A stretch of 60,024 nucleotides of DNA from Nitrospirota bacterium (GTDB taxonomy: Bacteria; Nitrospirota; 9FT-COMBO-42-15; HDB-SIOI813): assembly GCA_016212215.1 (NCBI GenBank), contig JACRGV010000120.1, positions 1 through 60,024 on the forward strand, in the 5' to 3' direction. Position numbers and translations under genes: made by a program. Below, one piece after another: positions 43,338-53,500 of this stretch. Below the pieces are notes generated by a model. It was not told the origin of the DNA. It searched no databases and saw only the letters and a list, made by a program, of their open reading frames with translations. How positions within the stretch are numbered: the stretch's first letter is position 1; each line of letters starts with the position of its first letter.

Positions 43338-44654
43338 TTGATAAAGAAACTCTGTATCCTGATAGCTTTATTTTTTGTCATAAATGCACCTGCTTACGGC
43401 ATCGAGAGCAGGGAACACTATCTTTCGAATGGTCTTAAGATAGTTACTGTAGAAAATCATAAGTCCCCTGTTGTTACCTTTCAGGTATGGTATAAGATTG
43501 GTTCCCGTAATGAGGTAACAGGTAAGACAGGGCTTTCGCATCTTCTTGAACACATGATGTTTAAAGGGACTGCGAAAAACGGCAAGGGTGAGTTTTCAAG
43601 GATCGTATCAAAGAACGGCGGTACTGAAAATGCCTTTACCAGTCAGGATTACACTGCGTACTTTGAGAACTTTTCAAGCGACCGGCTTGACATCTCTCTT
43701 GATCTTGAATCCGACAGGATGGTAAATCTTACAATAGACCCTGCTGAATTTTCGCTTGAACGTGATGTTGTTAAAGAGGAACGAAGGATGCGTACAGACG
43801 ATGACCCTACGTCTGCTCTTGTTGAGGAGTTGTATGCGGTTGCATTTAAGGTTCATCCATATCACGCACCTGTAATAGGGTGGATGACAGACCTGAATAA
43901 TGTTACAAGGGATGACGCATGGAATCATTATAAAAAATATTATGCACCCAATAATGCAACTGTTGTTGTGGTAGGGGATTTTGATACAGAAGATGTAATT
44001 AAAAGAATTGATAAGTACTTCGGCAATATACCAAAAGGCACACCTCCTCAGGAAATGCTTGTTAAAGAACCGGAACAAATGGGGGAAAAGAGGTTTCTTT
44101 ATAAGCGTGAGGCACAGCTTCCATACATTATATATGGATACCATGTCCCTAATTACAGTGACAGGGACCATTATGCACTTGATGTGCTGAGCAATATACT
44201 GTCATCAGGTAAAAGCTCAAGACTTTACAGGAGCGTAGTTTATGATAAGCAGATAGCACTTTCTGCAGGCGGCGGTTATACATCAATCCAGACCGACCCT
44301 GAGATATTTTATTTCTATGCCCAGCTCCGGCCGGGAAGGACAACGGATGAGGCAGAGGCTTCATTGCATGAAGAGATAGAAAAACTGAAAAAGGAACCTG
44401 TGACCCCTAAGGAACTTGAGAAGGCAAGGAATCAGGTGGAGGCGGGATTTATTATGGGACAGGACTCCGTGTTTTATCAGGCAATGTTGATAGGCAAGCT
44501 TGAGACCACAGGTGCAGGTGCTAAGTATTTAGATAAATATATTGATGAGATTAGAAATGTTAAGGCAGAAGACATTATGAGGGTGGCTCAGAAATATTTT
44601 ATAGAAGATAACCGGACAGTGGGTGTTCTGGTGCCGCTGCCTGCTAAACAGTGA
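43338..44654 (+). CDS. M16 zinc protease, catalytic subunit
   Basis: A 438-residue pitrilysin-family protease: signal peptide (IKKLCILIALFFVINAPAYG), the inverted zinc motif HLLEH in GLSHLLEHMMFKGT (about residues 68-72) and the distal Glu region VVKEERRMRTDDDP. The start is TTG at 43338, with GGAGG 5 bases upstream. It acts in the periplasm. The next gene is its inactive-type partner, an arrangement known for heterodimeric M16B peptidases. Confidence 0.9.
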   Translation: MIKKLCILIALFFVINAPAYGIESREHYLSNGLKIVTVENHKSPVVTFQVWYKIGSRNEVTGKTGLSHLLEHMMFKGTAKNGKGEFSRIVSKNGGTENAFTSQDYTAYFENFSSDRLDISLDLESDRMVNLTIDPAEFSLERDVVKEERRMRTDDDPTSALVEELYAVAFKVHPYHAPVIGWMTDLNNVTRDDAWNHYKKYYAPNNATVVVVGDFDTEDVIKRIDKYFGNIPKGTPPQEMLVKEPEQMGEKRFLYKREAQLPYIIYGYHVPNYSDRDHYALDVLSNILSSGKSSRLYRSVVYDKQIALSAGGGYTSIQTDPEIFYFYAQLRPGRTTDEAEASLHEEIEKLKKEPVTPKELEKARNQVEAGFIMGQDSVFYQAMLIGKLETTGAGAKYLDKYIDEIRNVKAEDIMRVAQKYFIEDNRTVGVLVPLPAKQ

Positions 44655-44667
44655 TGAAAGGATATAC

Positions 44668-46020
44668 ATGCACAGAACTAAACAATATGCCGCATTAATC
44701 TACATATTTCTTGCTGTCTTTTTTGTTATTAGTACCTCCTCATTATGCTATTCCTCTCCCAAAATTACACCAAAGAGGGTGGTTTTAAAGAATGGTATTA
44801 CACTGCTTGTTGTTGAGACTCATGCACTTCCAATGGTGAATGTGTCTTTGGCAATAAAAACCGGTGCAATACACGACCCGCAGGGTAAGGCTGGCGTTGC
44901 AAATCTTACAGGCATCCTGCTTGATGAGGGGACTAAGACAAGGACGACAAAACAGATTGCAGAGGAGATTGATTTTATAGGAGGCAGGCTTTCTACTTCA
45001 GGCGGCACGGATTACTCATCTGCATCTCTTGTAGTCCTGAAGAAGGATATAAATAAAGGGCTGGATCTTTTATCGGATGTACTGCTGAATCCAACCTTTC
45101 CTGAAGAGGAGGTGGAAAGGAAAAAAAAGGAGATACTGGCAGGGATAATCTCCGACAAGGATGACCCGGGTGTAATTGCATCAAAGGCCTTTTATAAGGC
45201 TGTGTTTAAAGACCACCCATACTCAATGCCTGTTGAAGGGGATGAAGATACAGTAAAAAACATCACACGGGAAGATGTTGTTACCTTTTACAATAAATAC
45301 TACAAACCCAATAACACTATAATGGTTGTTGTTGGTGATGTTGATGTTAAGGAGATTCAGGGCCTTATTGAGAACTACTTTAAAGCTTGGGAAAAGTCCA
45401 AAATCAAGTTTCCTGATATTCCGCAGGTTGTAAAGTTAAAGAAAACGGAATCTATATTAATTGACAAAAATATCACACAGGCAAACATCATCCTTGGTCA
45501 TACAGGAATATCCAGGGATAACCCTGATTTTTTTGCAGTCTACCTGATGAACTATATACTTGGGGGCGGTGGTTTTTCTTCAAGAATGACAAAGGAGATT
45601 AGGGATAACAGGGGGCTTGCTTACTCAGTTCACAGCGGATTTGATATTAATAAGTATCCCGGCGCCTTTGAGGTAGAGGTTCAGACAAAGAATGAGTCTG
45701 CAACAGAGGCTATAAATAACATACTAATTGAACTCAGGAAGATCAGAGAAGAGCAGGTAACAGATATTGAGATTGATGAGGCAAAGGCATACCTGACAGG
45801 TAGTTTCCCGCTCAAACTGGATACAAATGCCAAGATAGGTAGTTTCCTTGTTTTCATTGAATACTATAACCTCGGGCTTGATTATTTTGAAGAATACCCC
45901 AAAAAGATACAGGCAATTACAAAGGATGATATAATCAGGGCTGCTAAGAAATACATAGACCCGGAGAATTATGTACTTGTGGCAGTTGGGAATCAGAAAG
46001 AGACGGGGCTGAAGAAATAA
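44668..46020 (+). CDS. M16 peptidase-like partner subunit without zinc motif
   Basis: A 450-residue M16 homologue with signal peptide (YAALIYIFLAVFFVISTSSLCYS). At the place of HxxEH it has ANLTGILLDEGT, so the zinc ligands are missing, but the C-terminal glycine-rich loop and RGLAYSVHSG region, typical of the substrate-gripping subunit, are present. It starts 13 bases after the active subunit. Confidence 0.88.
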   Translation: MHRTKQYAALIYIFLAVFFVISTSSLCYSSPKITPKRVVLKNGITLLVVETHALPMVNVSLAIKTGAIHDPQGKAGVANLTGILLDEGTKTRTTKQIAEEIDFIGGRLSTSGGTDYSSASLVVLKKDINKGLDLLSDVLLNPTFPEEEVERKKKEILAGIISDKDDPGVIASKAFYKAVFKDHPYSMPVEGDEDTVKNITREDVVTFYNKYYKPNNTIMVVVGDVDVKEIQGLIENYFKAWEKSKIKFPDIPQVVKLKKTESILIDKNITQANIILGHTGISRDNPDFFAVYLMNYILGGGGFSSRMTKEIRDNRGLAYSVHSGFDINKYPGAFEVEVQTKNESATEAINNILIELRKIREEQVTDIEIDEAKAYLTGSFPLKLDTNAKIGSFLVFIEYYNLGLDYFEEYPKKIQAITKDDIIRAAKKYIDPENYVLVAVGNQKETGLKK

Positions 46021-46023
46021 CAG

Positions 46024-46115
46024 AGACAACCCCACCCTCACCCTGACCCTCTCCCTGAGGGAGAGGTAGCAATGGTTATTCCCTCCCCTTCAAGGGGGGG
46101 GGTGGGGATGGGGTT
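46024..46115. repeat. Composite type A palindromic repeat upstream of larE
   Basis: CTCTCCCTGAGGGAGAG and CTCCCCTTCAAGGGGGGG with outer CAACCCCACCCTCACCCTGA and GTGGGGATGGGG arms; the larE ATG follows within 7 bases. Confidence 0.8.
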
Positions 46116-46121
46116 TATTTT

Positions 46122-46988
46122 ATGAATGAAGATAAAATGCAAGACAACTATCTTAAATTAAAAAGTATAATCGAGTCTATGGGTTCCCTCCTTGTAGCCT
46201 ACTCAGGAGGAGTGGACAGCTCTTTACTGATAAAGGTTGCTTATGATTCCCTTGGAGAAAAGGCAATAGCGGTAACAGCTACCTCTCCAACATACCCGGA
46301 TTATGAGATTGAAGAAGCAAGGTTATTGGCTTCTTCAATAGGGATAAGGCATATACTGATTGAATCAAATGAGCTTGATATTGCGGATTTTGCTAAGAAT
46401 GACAGCAAACGGTGTTATCACTGCAAGAGGGAGTTGTTCGACAAACTGAAGTCAATAGCGGATGAACTTCATATTGAGCATATAGCCTGCGGTACTACAG
46501 TGGATGACCTGAAAGACTACCGCCCCGGCATGGAGGCGGCAAAGGAGCTTGGGGTTAGAAGTCCTCTGGTCGATGCCGGCCTTACAAAACAAATGGTCAG
46601 GGAAATCAGCAAAATGTTAGGGCTGGCAACGTGGGAAAAACCATCGTTTGCATGTCTTTCCTCAAGATTTCCTTATGGGACTGAGATTACAGAAGATAAG
46701 TTAAAACAGGTAGGAATGTGTGAAACCTTCCTCCGTCAGCTAGGCTTTAACCAATTCAGGGTTCGTTATCACGGAGAGATTGCACGGATTGAATTGGATG
46801 GAGAAGGGTTGGCGAGATTATTAAATGATATTACATTGCGCGCTGATATAACAAAGAGGTTTAAAGAATTCGGATTTTCTTACATTACCCTTGACCTTGA
46901 GGGTTACAGGACCGGCAGTATGAATGAGGTTCTTTTGAAGATTAACCCCATCCCCACCCTAACCCTCCCCTTGAAGGGGAGGGAATAA
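46122..46988 (+). CDS. larE: ATP-dependent sacrificial sulfur transferase LarE-like
   Basis: A 288-residue PP-loop protein: SGGVDSSLL (about residue 25), RCYHCKRELF, CGTTVDDLKDYRPG, and PSFACLSSRFPYGTEIT, with the Cys (CLSSR) that donates sulfur in LarE. LarE sulfurises the nickel-pincer cofactor precursor of lactate racemase-type enzymes; larB/larC are not in the window. The last 14 residues (NPIPTLTLPLKGRE) and the stop codon come from a type A palindromic repeat. Confidence 0.85.
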   Translation: MNEDKMQDNYLKLKSIIESMGSLLVAYSGGVDSSLLIKVAYDSLGEKAIAVTATSPTYPDYEIEEARLLASSIGIRHILIESNELDIADFAKNDSKRCYHCKRELFDKLKSIADELHIEHIACGTTVDDLKDYRPGMEAAKELGVRSPLVDAGLTKQMVREISKMLGLATWEKPSFACLSSRFPYGTEITEDKLKQVGMCETFLRQLGFNQFRVRYHGEIARIELDGEGLARLLNDITLRADITKRFKEFGFSYITLDLEGYRTGSMNEVLLKINPIPTLTLPLKGRE

Positions 46989-46990
46989 GG
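46949..46990. repeat. Type A repeat supplying the larE C-terminus and stop
   Basis: CCCCATCCCCACCCTAACCC and TCCCCTTGAAGGGGAGGGAA; the TAA stop falls at the repeat's end. Here the repeat is read on the strand opposite to that in the flavoprotein and GlcF-like genes, giving PTLTLPLKGRE instead. Confidence 0.8.
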
Positions 46991-46991
46991 A

Positions 46992-47678
46992 TCAAGTTTG
47001 GCTTAATCTGGCAAGCAGTTCGGAAGCTTCTTTTTTATATTCTGTTTCAGGATTTTTCTCAAGCAAGGTTTTCAGTATGTCAACTGCCCTGTCTGATTTT
47101 CCATTAGAACTGTATGCGATACTGAGGTAGTATGATGCTTTTTCGGTTACCTTTGTGTCTGAGTAGTCTTTCAGGATGATATTGAACCTTTCGATTGCTG
47201 CTGGATATGCTTCCTGTTTAAGATAGAAATTACCGATATAGAATTCACGTTCAGCAAGTTTTTCCTTGCATATCTTTGTTTTCTTAACTGCCTCATCTTT
47301 ATATTCAGAAAGCGGATAATCTCTTACAAGAACTTCAAATGCTGCAAGGGCTTTCTCAAGAGGTTCTATATCCCTGTCTATTGTACGGAATCTGTTAAAG
47401 TATGAGAGTGCAATCCTGTATTGAACATAAGATGCTGATTTGTGTACCGGATGATATTCAAGAAACCGGCGGTATTCCTGCGCCGCCCCCGAGTAGTCTT
47501 CATCTTTAAACAATTTATCCCCCTTGTCTAACAGGACTTTTGCATCATAAAGTTCTTTGAGGGATTCTGTTTCACTTGAAAGGGTATCTGTCTTGGTAGT
47601 GCCTGCACAGCCGGTAAACACTACTGCCGAAGCTAAGCAGATTATTACAGATGATGTGATTATGTACTTTTTTAACAT
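46992..47678 (-). CDS. bamD: Outer-membrane assembly lipoprotein BamD-like
   Basis: A 228-residue lipoprotein: signal peptide with lipobox FTGC (about residue 23), then TPR repeats (LYDAKVLLDKGDKLFKDEDYSGAAQEYRRFLEYHP, YVQYRIALSYF, FEVLVRDYPLSEYKDEA, FYLKQEAYPAAIERFNIILKDYSDT). BamD is the essential partner of BamA in outer-membrane protein insertion. It converges with larE, with a 3-base gap. Confidence 0.85.
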   Translation of the reverse strand: MLKKYIITSSVIICLASAVVFTGCAGTTKTDTLSSETESLKELYDAKVLLDKGDKLFKDEDYSGAAQEYRRFLEYHPVHKSASYVQYRIALSYFNRFRTIDRDIEPLEKALAAFEVLVRDYPLSEYKDEAVKKTKICKEKLAEREFYIGNFYLKQEAYPAAIERFNIILKDYSDTKVTEKASYYLSIAYSSNGKSDRAVDILKTLLEKNPETEYKKEASELLARLSQT

Positions 47679-47734
47679 AAGCAGGTTACATTATAATCGG
47701 ATTTCTGCTAAAATAGCAAGCACAAAATTACAAC

Positions 47735-48910
47735 ATGGTTAATACAAATATATACATAGCAGGTACCGGTTCTTATCTCCCTTCAACTATAATTACTAAT
47801 CGGAATATTTCAGACTCAACTGGAGTAAGTTCCGAAGATATTGAGAAGATGACAGGAATCCAGGAACGCCGCATGGCAGGCCGTGATGAGGCCACATCTG
47901 ATTTAGCTACAAAGGCGGCGGTTTCAGCCCTTGAGTCAGCAGGGATAAAGGCAGGGGATTTAGACTTTATTATCTTATCAACTACTTCACCGGATATGCC
48001 CTTTCCCGCAACTGCCTGTATAGTTCAGGAAAATATCGGTGCAAACAAAGCTGCGGCATTTGATATTAATGCCTCATGTTCAGGTTTTTTATATGCGTTA
48101 AATATTGCAGAGGTGTTCCTTAAAAATGGTGAGGGGAGTTGTGCCCTTGTTATTGCCGCTGAGATAAAATCAAGGTTTGTTAATCCTACAGACAGGGAGA
48201 CAGCAATCTTATTTGGAGATGGCGCCGGGGCTGTGGTATTGAAGAGTGAACAGGTTATGAGCGATGCGCTATCTAAGGGGGATGAAAATAGTGAGCAGAA
48301 GCAAGAGGTAAGAAGTAAGAAGCAAGAAATAAGAAATACAACAGAAATTCCCCCTCCATTGACGGGAGGGAGACAGGGGGAGGGTGAGCTAAGGAGATTT
48401 TCGAGTGAATATGATATAAGCAAGAAGGGCATCTTAAAGACCCGGCTTTTTGCCCAAGGCAAAAACTGGGACTGGATTCACCTCCCTGCAGGCGGTTCAA
48501 GAATACCAATAACCGAAGCCACAGTTTTTCAGGGATTGCACTTTATGAAAATGGATGGGGGCAAGGTCTACAGGGCCGCAATAAGGACACTTGAGAAGGT
48601 AATAACTGACATTACAAAAGAATGTAATCTGAACATAAATGACATAGACCATTATATCTTCCATCAGGCCAACCTGAGGATTGTTAAGCAGGTTATGAAG
48701 CGGCTGGGCATTAACGAAGAAAAGGTTCCAATATCATTAGAATATTATGGTAACACCTCATCAGCCTCAATACCGATTACACTTGATCCGGCAGTAAGAA
48801 GCGGAAGGATTAAGGAAGGAAACCTAATCCTAATGGCCTCATTTGGCGGCGGGCTTACGTGGGGGGCGAGTATTCTGCGTTGGGAGAAAAGAAGGGAAGT
48901 AAGAGGTTAG
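47735..48910 (+). CDS. fabH: 3-oxoacyl-ACP synthase III (FabH) with repeat insertion
   Basis: A 391-residue KAS III, longer than the usual ~330. Conserved parts: IAGTGSYLPSTIITN, the nucleophile in NASCSGFLYAL (Cys about 113), HYIFHQANLRI (His) and EYYGNTSSASIP (Asn). An insertion of about 60 residues lies at about 177-235, on the loop after FGDGAGAVVLKS. It consists of a heptamer-repeat-coded KQEVRSKKQEIRN stretch plus a type B palindrome read as PPPLTGGRQGEGEL. It starts fatty-acid synthesis from acetyl-CoA. No other fab genes are adjacent. Confidence 0.88.
   Translation: MVNTNIYIAGTGSYLPSTIITNRNISDSTGVSSEDIEKMTGIQERRMAGRDEATSDLATKAAVSALESAGIKAGDLDFIILSTTSPDMPFPATACIVQENIGANKAAAFDINASCSGFLYALNIAEVFLKNGEGSCALVIAAEIKSRFVNPTDRETAILFGDGAGAVVLKSEQVMSDALSKGDENSEQKQEVRSKKQEIRNTTEIPPPLTGGRQGEGELRRFSSEYDISKKGILKTRLFAQGKNWDWIHLPAGGSRIPITEATVFQGLHFMKMDGGKVYRAAIRTLEKVITDITKECNLNINDIDHYIFHQANLRIVKQVMKRLGINEEKVPISLEYYGNTSSASIPITLDPAVRSGRIKEGNLILMASFGGGLTWGASILRWEKRREVRG
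48285..48410. repeat. Heptamer tract plus type B palindrome inside fabH
   Basis: AAGCAAGAGGTAAGAAGTAA and AAGCAAGAAATAAGAAATAC, then TTCCCCCTCCATTGACGGGA and GGGTGAGCTAAGGAGATTTT. The ATTTTCG tail equals the flank of the 8466 copy. Confidence 0.8.
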
Positions 48911-48954
48911 AAACAAGAAGTAAGAAGAATTCTGAAATAATGCCCCTTCACATG

Positions 48955-49033
48955 GACACTCTCCCGTCAGGTGAGAGGGGGCCATGTTTATCCCCCCTCC
49001 CTTGACGGGAGGGGGTCAGGGGGAGGGTGAGCT
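48955..49033. repeat. Type B palindromic repeat before the thioesterase gene
   Basis: CACTCTCCCGTCAGGTGAGAG and CCCTCCCTTGACGGGAGGG, ending GGGTGAGCTATGG as in the copy before the amidotransferase gene. Confidence 0.75.
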
Positions 49034-49047
49034 ATGGTAACTTCTAT

Positions 49048-49443
49048 ATGAAACTTATCGCTGATAACAAATGCTTTGTCTGCGGAAGGGAAAACCCGGC
49101 AGGTCTCAAAATCCCTTTTAAAGTAGACAGGGATAATAAGGCCATATCTTGCGAATTTACCCCAGGCCCGGAATATCAGGGGTTCAAGGGAATAACACAC
49201 GGCGGTATTATTGCAACACTTTTAGATGAGGCAATGGTCAGGCTTGCCTTTGACCTTGGAATTTATGCAGTCACCGCTTCTATTGAAGTGCGTTACATCA
49301 ACCCGCTCAACTCAGGAGAAAAGGTTCACGTATCAGCATCAATAACAAAAGAGGCAAGGAAATTACTTGAGGCAGAGGCAGAGGCCCATACACCGGATGG
49401 CAAATCTGTAGCAAGGGCAAAGGCAAAGTTAATAAGGGTTTAA
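49048..49443 (+). CDS. PaaI-like hotdog thioesterase
   Basis: A 131-residue hotdog-fold protein: CFVCGRENPAGLKIPF, YQGFKGITHGGIIATLLDEAM (HGG motif with the catalytic-region Asp/Glu), and VRYINPLNSGEKVHV. It probably hydrolyses an acyl-CoA; the substrate is unknown. I chose the ATG at 49048 on family length. A GTG at 49027, inside the repeat and adjacent to its GGGAGG, is an alternative that adds 7 residues. Confidence 0.8.
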   Translation: MKLIADNKCFVCGRENPAGLKIPFKVDRDNKAISCEFTPGPEYQGFKGITHGGIIATLLDEAMVRLAFDLGIYAVTASIEVRYINPLNSGEKVHVSASITKEARKLLEAEAEAHTPDGKSVARAKAKLIRV

Positions 49444-49460
49444 GATTGTTTTTGGGGTAA

Positions 49461-49742
49461 TTACGCTGAGTGGGTAAAGCGATGGTTTCCATGGATAAAG
49501 TTATAAAGCCAGTCTAATTTATCCACCCTTGCCCTGCCCCAGAAGTCGTTTTCTACAGCATTCCTTACCCCTGGCCACATCTCCACAAACTCATCCCGTG
49601 TTATGTAGCTAAAGAGTTTATTGGTCGGGAATATTGTGAAGAGTCTGATTAGTGCCCACCTGTGATCAGGGTGTGATTTATCATGAAGTGCAAGCATGAA
49701 TTCTTCTTCTGAAATGTTTACATCCCATAGCAGTGCCTTCAT
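49461..49742 (-). CDS. Uncharacterised protein coupled to an AbiEii-like nucleotidyltransferase
   Basis: A 93-residue protein starting MKALLWDVNISEEEFMLAL, with a C-terminal W/N/H-rich part (WPGVRNAVENDFWGRARVDK, FIHGNHRF). The ATG at 49742 overlaps the upstream toxin-like gene's TGA in an ATGA, so they are co-translated. I do not recognise a family. The position suggests a partner or antitoxin, though AbiEi-type antitoxins normally come first. Confidence 0.6.
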   Translation of the reverse strand: MKALLWDVNISEEEFMLALHDKSHPDHRWALIRLFTIFPTNKLFSYITRDEFVEMWPGVRNAVENDFWGRARVDKLDWLYNFIHGNHRFTHSA

Positions 49743-50434
49743 AAACTCTCTCCAATCTGCCTGGTAATTCCTTGCAACGAAACATCCCTTAGCCATGCCG
49801 AAAGTGTTCGTGAATCAAGAGCTTTAATAAGCCTAACTCTGTCCAGTGATATTTCAGAAGTTTCTCCAAGTCTCTTATAAAAGCTCAACCAGTCAAGTCC
49901 TATATTATGTTCAGTAGTGTAATCTATCATTTCAAATATAGGTTTTACGCTATTCAAAAAATATAAATCTACAAGATCCTTAGGACGTTCGTTCAGGTGA
50001 TACTTACCATAAGTGATGGAGTATAGCTTTCTGTAATATATAAGTTCGATAGCATCAACGATTACAGGGCTGTCTGTAAAATCTTTTCTCCCCGCAGGCT
50101 CCCACATTCCTGAGAATGGGTCCTCTAAGAAGTCCAGTTTTACTGCGACACCTGAGTACGATACCACAAATATAATATATTTAATCTGGCCTTCTCTATC
50201 TGCCCTCTCAATTTCTTCGCAAATGAAACCTCTGGTCCTGAGATTCAGGTTTATGATTCTATATATATACTCAAAATCAAGAACGAAGTTTTTGCAGAAG
50301 AAATCTAAGTCTTCTGATTCCCTATGATGGAGATAATATCTGGAAAGAGCCGTTCCGCCTGAGAGGACAAATGGAAATTCAGAAGCACCATAAAAGGCTT
50401 CAAGAATCATATCTTGTATTTGATACAAATTCAT
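49739..50434 (-). CDS. AbiEii/AbiGii-type nucleotidyltransferase toxin-like protein
   Basis: A 231-residue protein with the AbiEii signature FVLSGGTALSRYYLHHRESEDLDFF (about residues 22-46, GGTA...R.S.DLDFF) and VKLDFLEDPF carrying the third acidic residue. AbiEii proteins are nucleotidyltransferase toxins of type IV toxin-antitoxin or abortive-infection systems. The usual AbiEi regulator is not upstream; instead a small unknown gene follows. Confidence 0.78.
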   Translation of the reverse strand: MNLYQIQDMILEAFYGASEFPFVLSGGTALSRYYLHHRESEDLDFFCKNFVLDFEYIYRIINLNLRTRGFICEEIERADREGQIKYIIFVVSYSGVAVKLDFLEDPFSGMWEPAGRKDFTDSPVIVDAIELIYYRKLYSITYGKYHLNERPKDLVDLYFLNSVKPIFEMIDYTTEHNIGLDWLSFYKRLGETSEISLDRVRLIKALDSRTLSAWLRDVSLQGITRQIGESL

Positions 50435-50582
50435 GTTTTTGATTATAACAGATTCGTTAAGGCATAGAAATACTCGTTAATAAATGTTTTCGTTGTCTAT
50501 ATATAGTATCAACTTTTATCCCTTCCCCATAAGATTGTATTTTTCTCTTTACTTTTGATTTTGTTTATGTTAAAAAGTTTCC

Positions 50583-53500
50583 ATGCGTCTGCGAAAGCTT
50601 GAGATATTAGGATTCAAGACCTTCCCGGAAAAGACCACCCTTCATATACAACATGGAATAACCTGTATAGTCGGTCCCAATGGCTGCGGTAAGAGCAATA
50701 TTGTGGATGCACTTCTATGGGTTATGGGGGAGCAGAGTACCAAGACCCTCAGAGGTGAAAAGATGGAGGATGTCATTTTCTTTGGAAGCGATAGTAGAAA
50801 ATCTATCGGAATGTCCGAGGTGACCATCACTATAGGCGACCTGCACGGGGAGCTTACCTCACAGTATTCTGAATACTCTGAGATAGAGGTCACAAGAAGG
50901 CTCTTCCGTTCAGGTGAGAGTGAATACCTGATCAACAAAGTACCGTGCAGGCTGAAGGATATAAGGGATATTCTTATAGATGCAGGGGTAGGGTTCAAAG
51001 GGCATACAGTTATAGAGCAGGGCAGGGTTGAGAGAATTCTAACATCTACACCTGAAGACCGCCGGGCAATTATCGAAGACACTGCCGGCATCATGAAATA
51101 TAAGTTCAGGAAGACAGAGGCCCTGAGAAAATTAGAGTCTACTCAGCATAATCTCCTAAGGGTCCGCGACATCGTATCAGAGGTAAAAAGACAGATAAAT
51201 TCACTGGACAGGCAGGTGCGGAAGGCAAGGGAATATCAGGAACTTGCCGCAAAGATTAAAGAGCAGGAGCTTTTACTTACGGCTGTTAAATATACAGGGA
51301 TGGATAATGATTTGAAGGCATTACTTCTTAAAGAAGAGGGCGTAAGGGAAGCAGAGATGAAAAATCTGTCGGAACTTGCAGGTATTGAGGCAGAATCAGA
51401 AGAGACAAAATCCCTATTACTCGGTGATGACAGGAAGTTGAACGAGTTACGGGGGACCCTTAACAATCTGGATAAAGAGATCAGTGAAAGCGAGAATAAG
51501 CTGATCGTGATTGAAAACCAGATAACCCATCAGCGGGAAGATGATAAACGATTACACAAAGAGATAACAGAGCTTAAGGAAGATATAATTACGCTAAAGG
51601 CGTCTCTTGAATCACTAAGCAGTGAAAAACTCGCGCTTGAAGAAATACTTTCAAAAGGGGAAACAGGGATTGCTGAGGCTGAAACAAAATATGGACAGGC
51701 AAGTCATGAATTTTCAAGCATTCAGGAGAGATTAGAGAGTGCCCGCTCCAGGGTGTTCGGCACTGTTGGAAAGGTTACTGAGGTAAAAAATAAACAGAAT
51801 TATATTCAATCCAGGATTTTTGAGATCAATAGAAGAAAAGAGCGAATTACAAGTGAGAAGGAGGAAAACTCCAATACTATATCAGGAACCATTGAACGGA
51901 TGATGTCTAAGGAAGAGTCTGAGAGGCACTTAAATGCCGGTCTTGCTGAAAAGTCAGACTCAAAATTACTATTATCTGAACAGCTTGCAGTAACAGAAAA
52001 TTCAATATCAGGATTAACGGATAAACTTAACAGCAGGCGTGAATTACTCCACCGCAGTGAGGCAAGATTTCATTCCCTTGAAGAGATGGAGAAAAACCTT
52101 GTCGGCTATCAGGAAGGCGTAAGGACGATCCTACTGTCAAAGTCCAAAGAGGGTGCATCTTTTCAGGGTATTCAAGGTATTGTCGCTGATTTCTTTGATG
52201 TGAAGTTCAACCTCCCTCCCCTTCAAGGGGAGGGCTGGGGTGGGGATGGGGTTTTCCCTGATGAAAAAACCGCTGAGATGGTTATTGAATCCGTCCTCGG
52301 CGACCGTTTGCAAAATATCGTAGTTGAAGGCCATGAAAATACAGAAGCGGCTATTGCCTATTTAAAAACAAACTCTGCCGGAAGAACAACATTTATACCT
52401 TCAAAACCCCGCCCTAACCCTCTCCCCTTAGGGGAGAGGGTTAGGGTGAGGGGGAGCTCAGGTGAAAACGGCATTATTGGCCCTGCACTTGCCTTTGTGG
52501 ATTATAAAGAAGAGTATAAGCCCCTTGTAGAACATCTACTTTCAGATGTAGTTGTTGTAGATAACCTGAAGAACGCCATTACCCTTTGGAATGAAGATAA
52601 TAATTGTACCTTTGTAACGTTGGATGGCGAAATTGTGGAACCATCTGGACGTATAACAGGCGGTACATCAAATGGCAAGTCCCCGGGACTAATCCAGAAA
52701 AGAAAAGAACTTAAAACACTTCAAAATGAGGTCATCAAATTAAAGCGGGAGACCTCAGAGCTTGAAGGAGAGCTTGAAAATCTAAAGCAGGACAAGGGTA
52801 ATTTCCAGCAGCAGATAGTTGAATTAAACGACCTGATACGCAAGGATGAGATAGCGATTGTAAATATTGAAAAAGACATCCATGTACTTAAAGATGACGA
52901 GAAGAAGGTACAACTACGGTTAGAGACACTGCTTATTGAAGAAAACGAGATTAACAGCGAGATTGTTTCTTTATCCACAGACTTAAATAAATATGAAACA
53001 GAGATTCAGGGGCTTGTAACTGAACAATCAGCAGGTGAGAAGGAGATACAGGAGCTTATAGAGATACAAAAGACAGCGAGGCTGCATTGGGAAGAGGCAC
53101 AAAGGGAGATTACCTCAAGGAAGTTAGAGATTACAACAAGCAGAGAGAGACGGGATGCCATATCCCATCGTATTAAAGAGATTGAGGGGCGCATTGAGAT
53201 TGCAGTGCGTTCTATTGATGAGAAGGGGTTATACCTGAATACGATAGGACAAAAGATAGATAGTTATAATTCTGAGAAGACTGAGATTGAGTCAGCGATA
53301 ACAATCCTGTGGCAGAAAAAGGAGACACTTTCTAAAGAGATTGTAAGCATGGAAGATGAACGGGCACATAAAGAAGAGGGCCTGAATATTTCAGAAACAG
53401 GTATTAAGGAAAAAAGAAATATAATTGATGAATTAAAGCAGATATTAAACCAGTGTGAGGTACAAAAGACCGAGATACGCCTGCAAATGACCCATTTATG

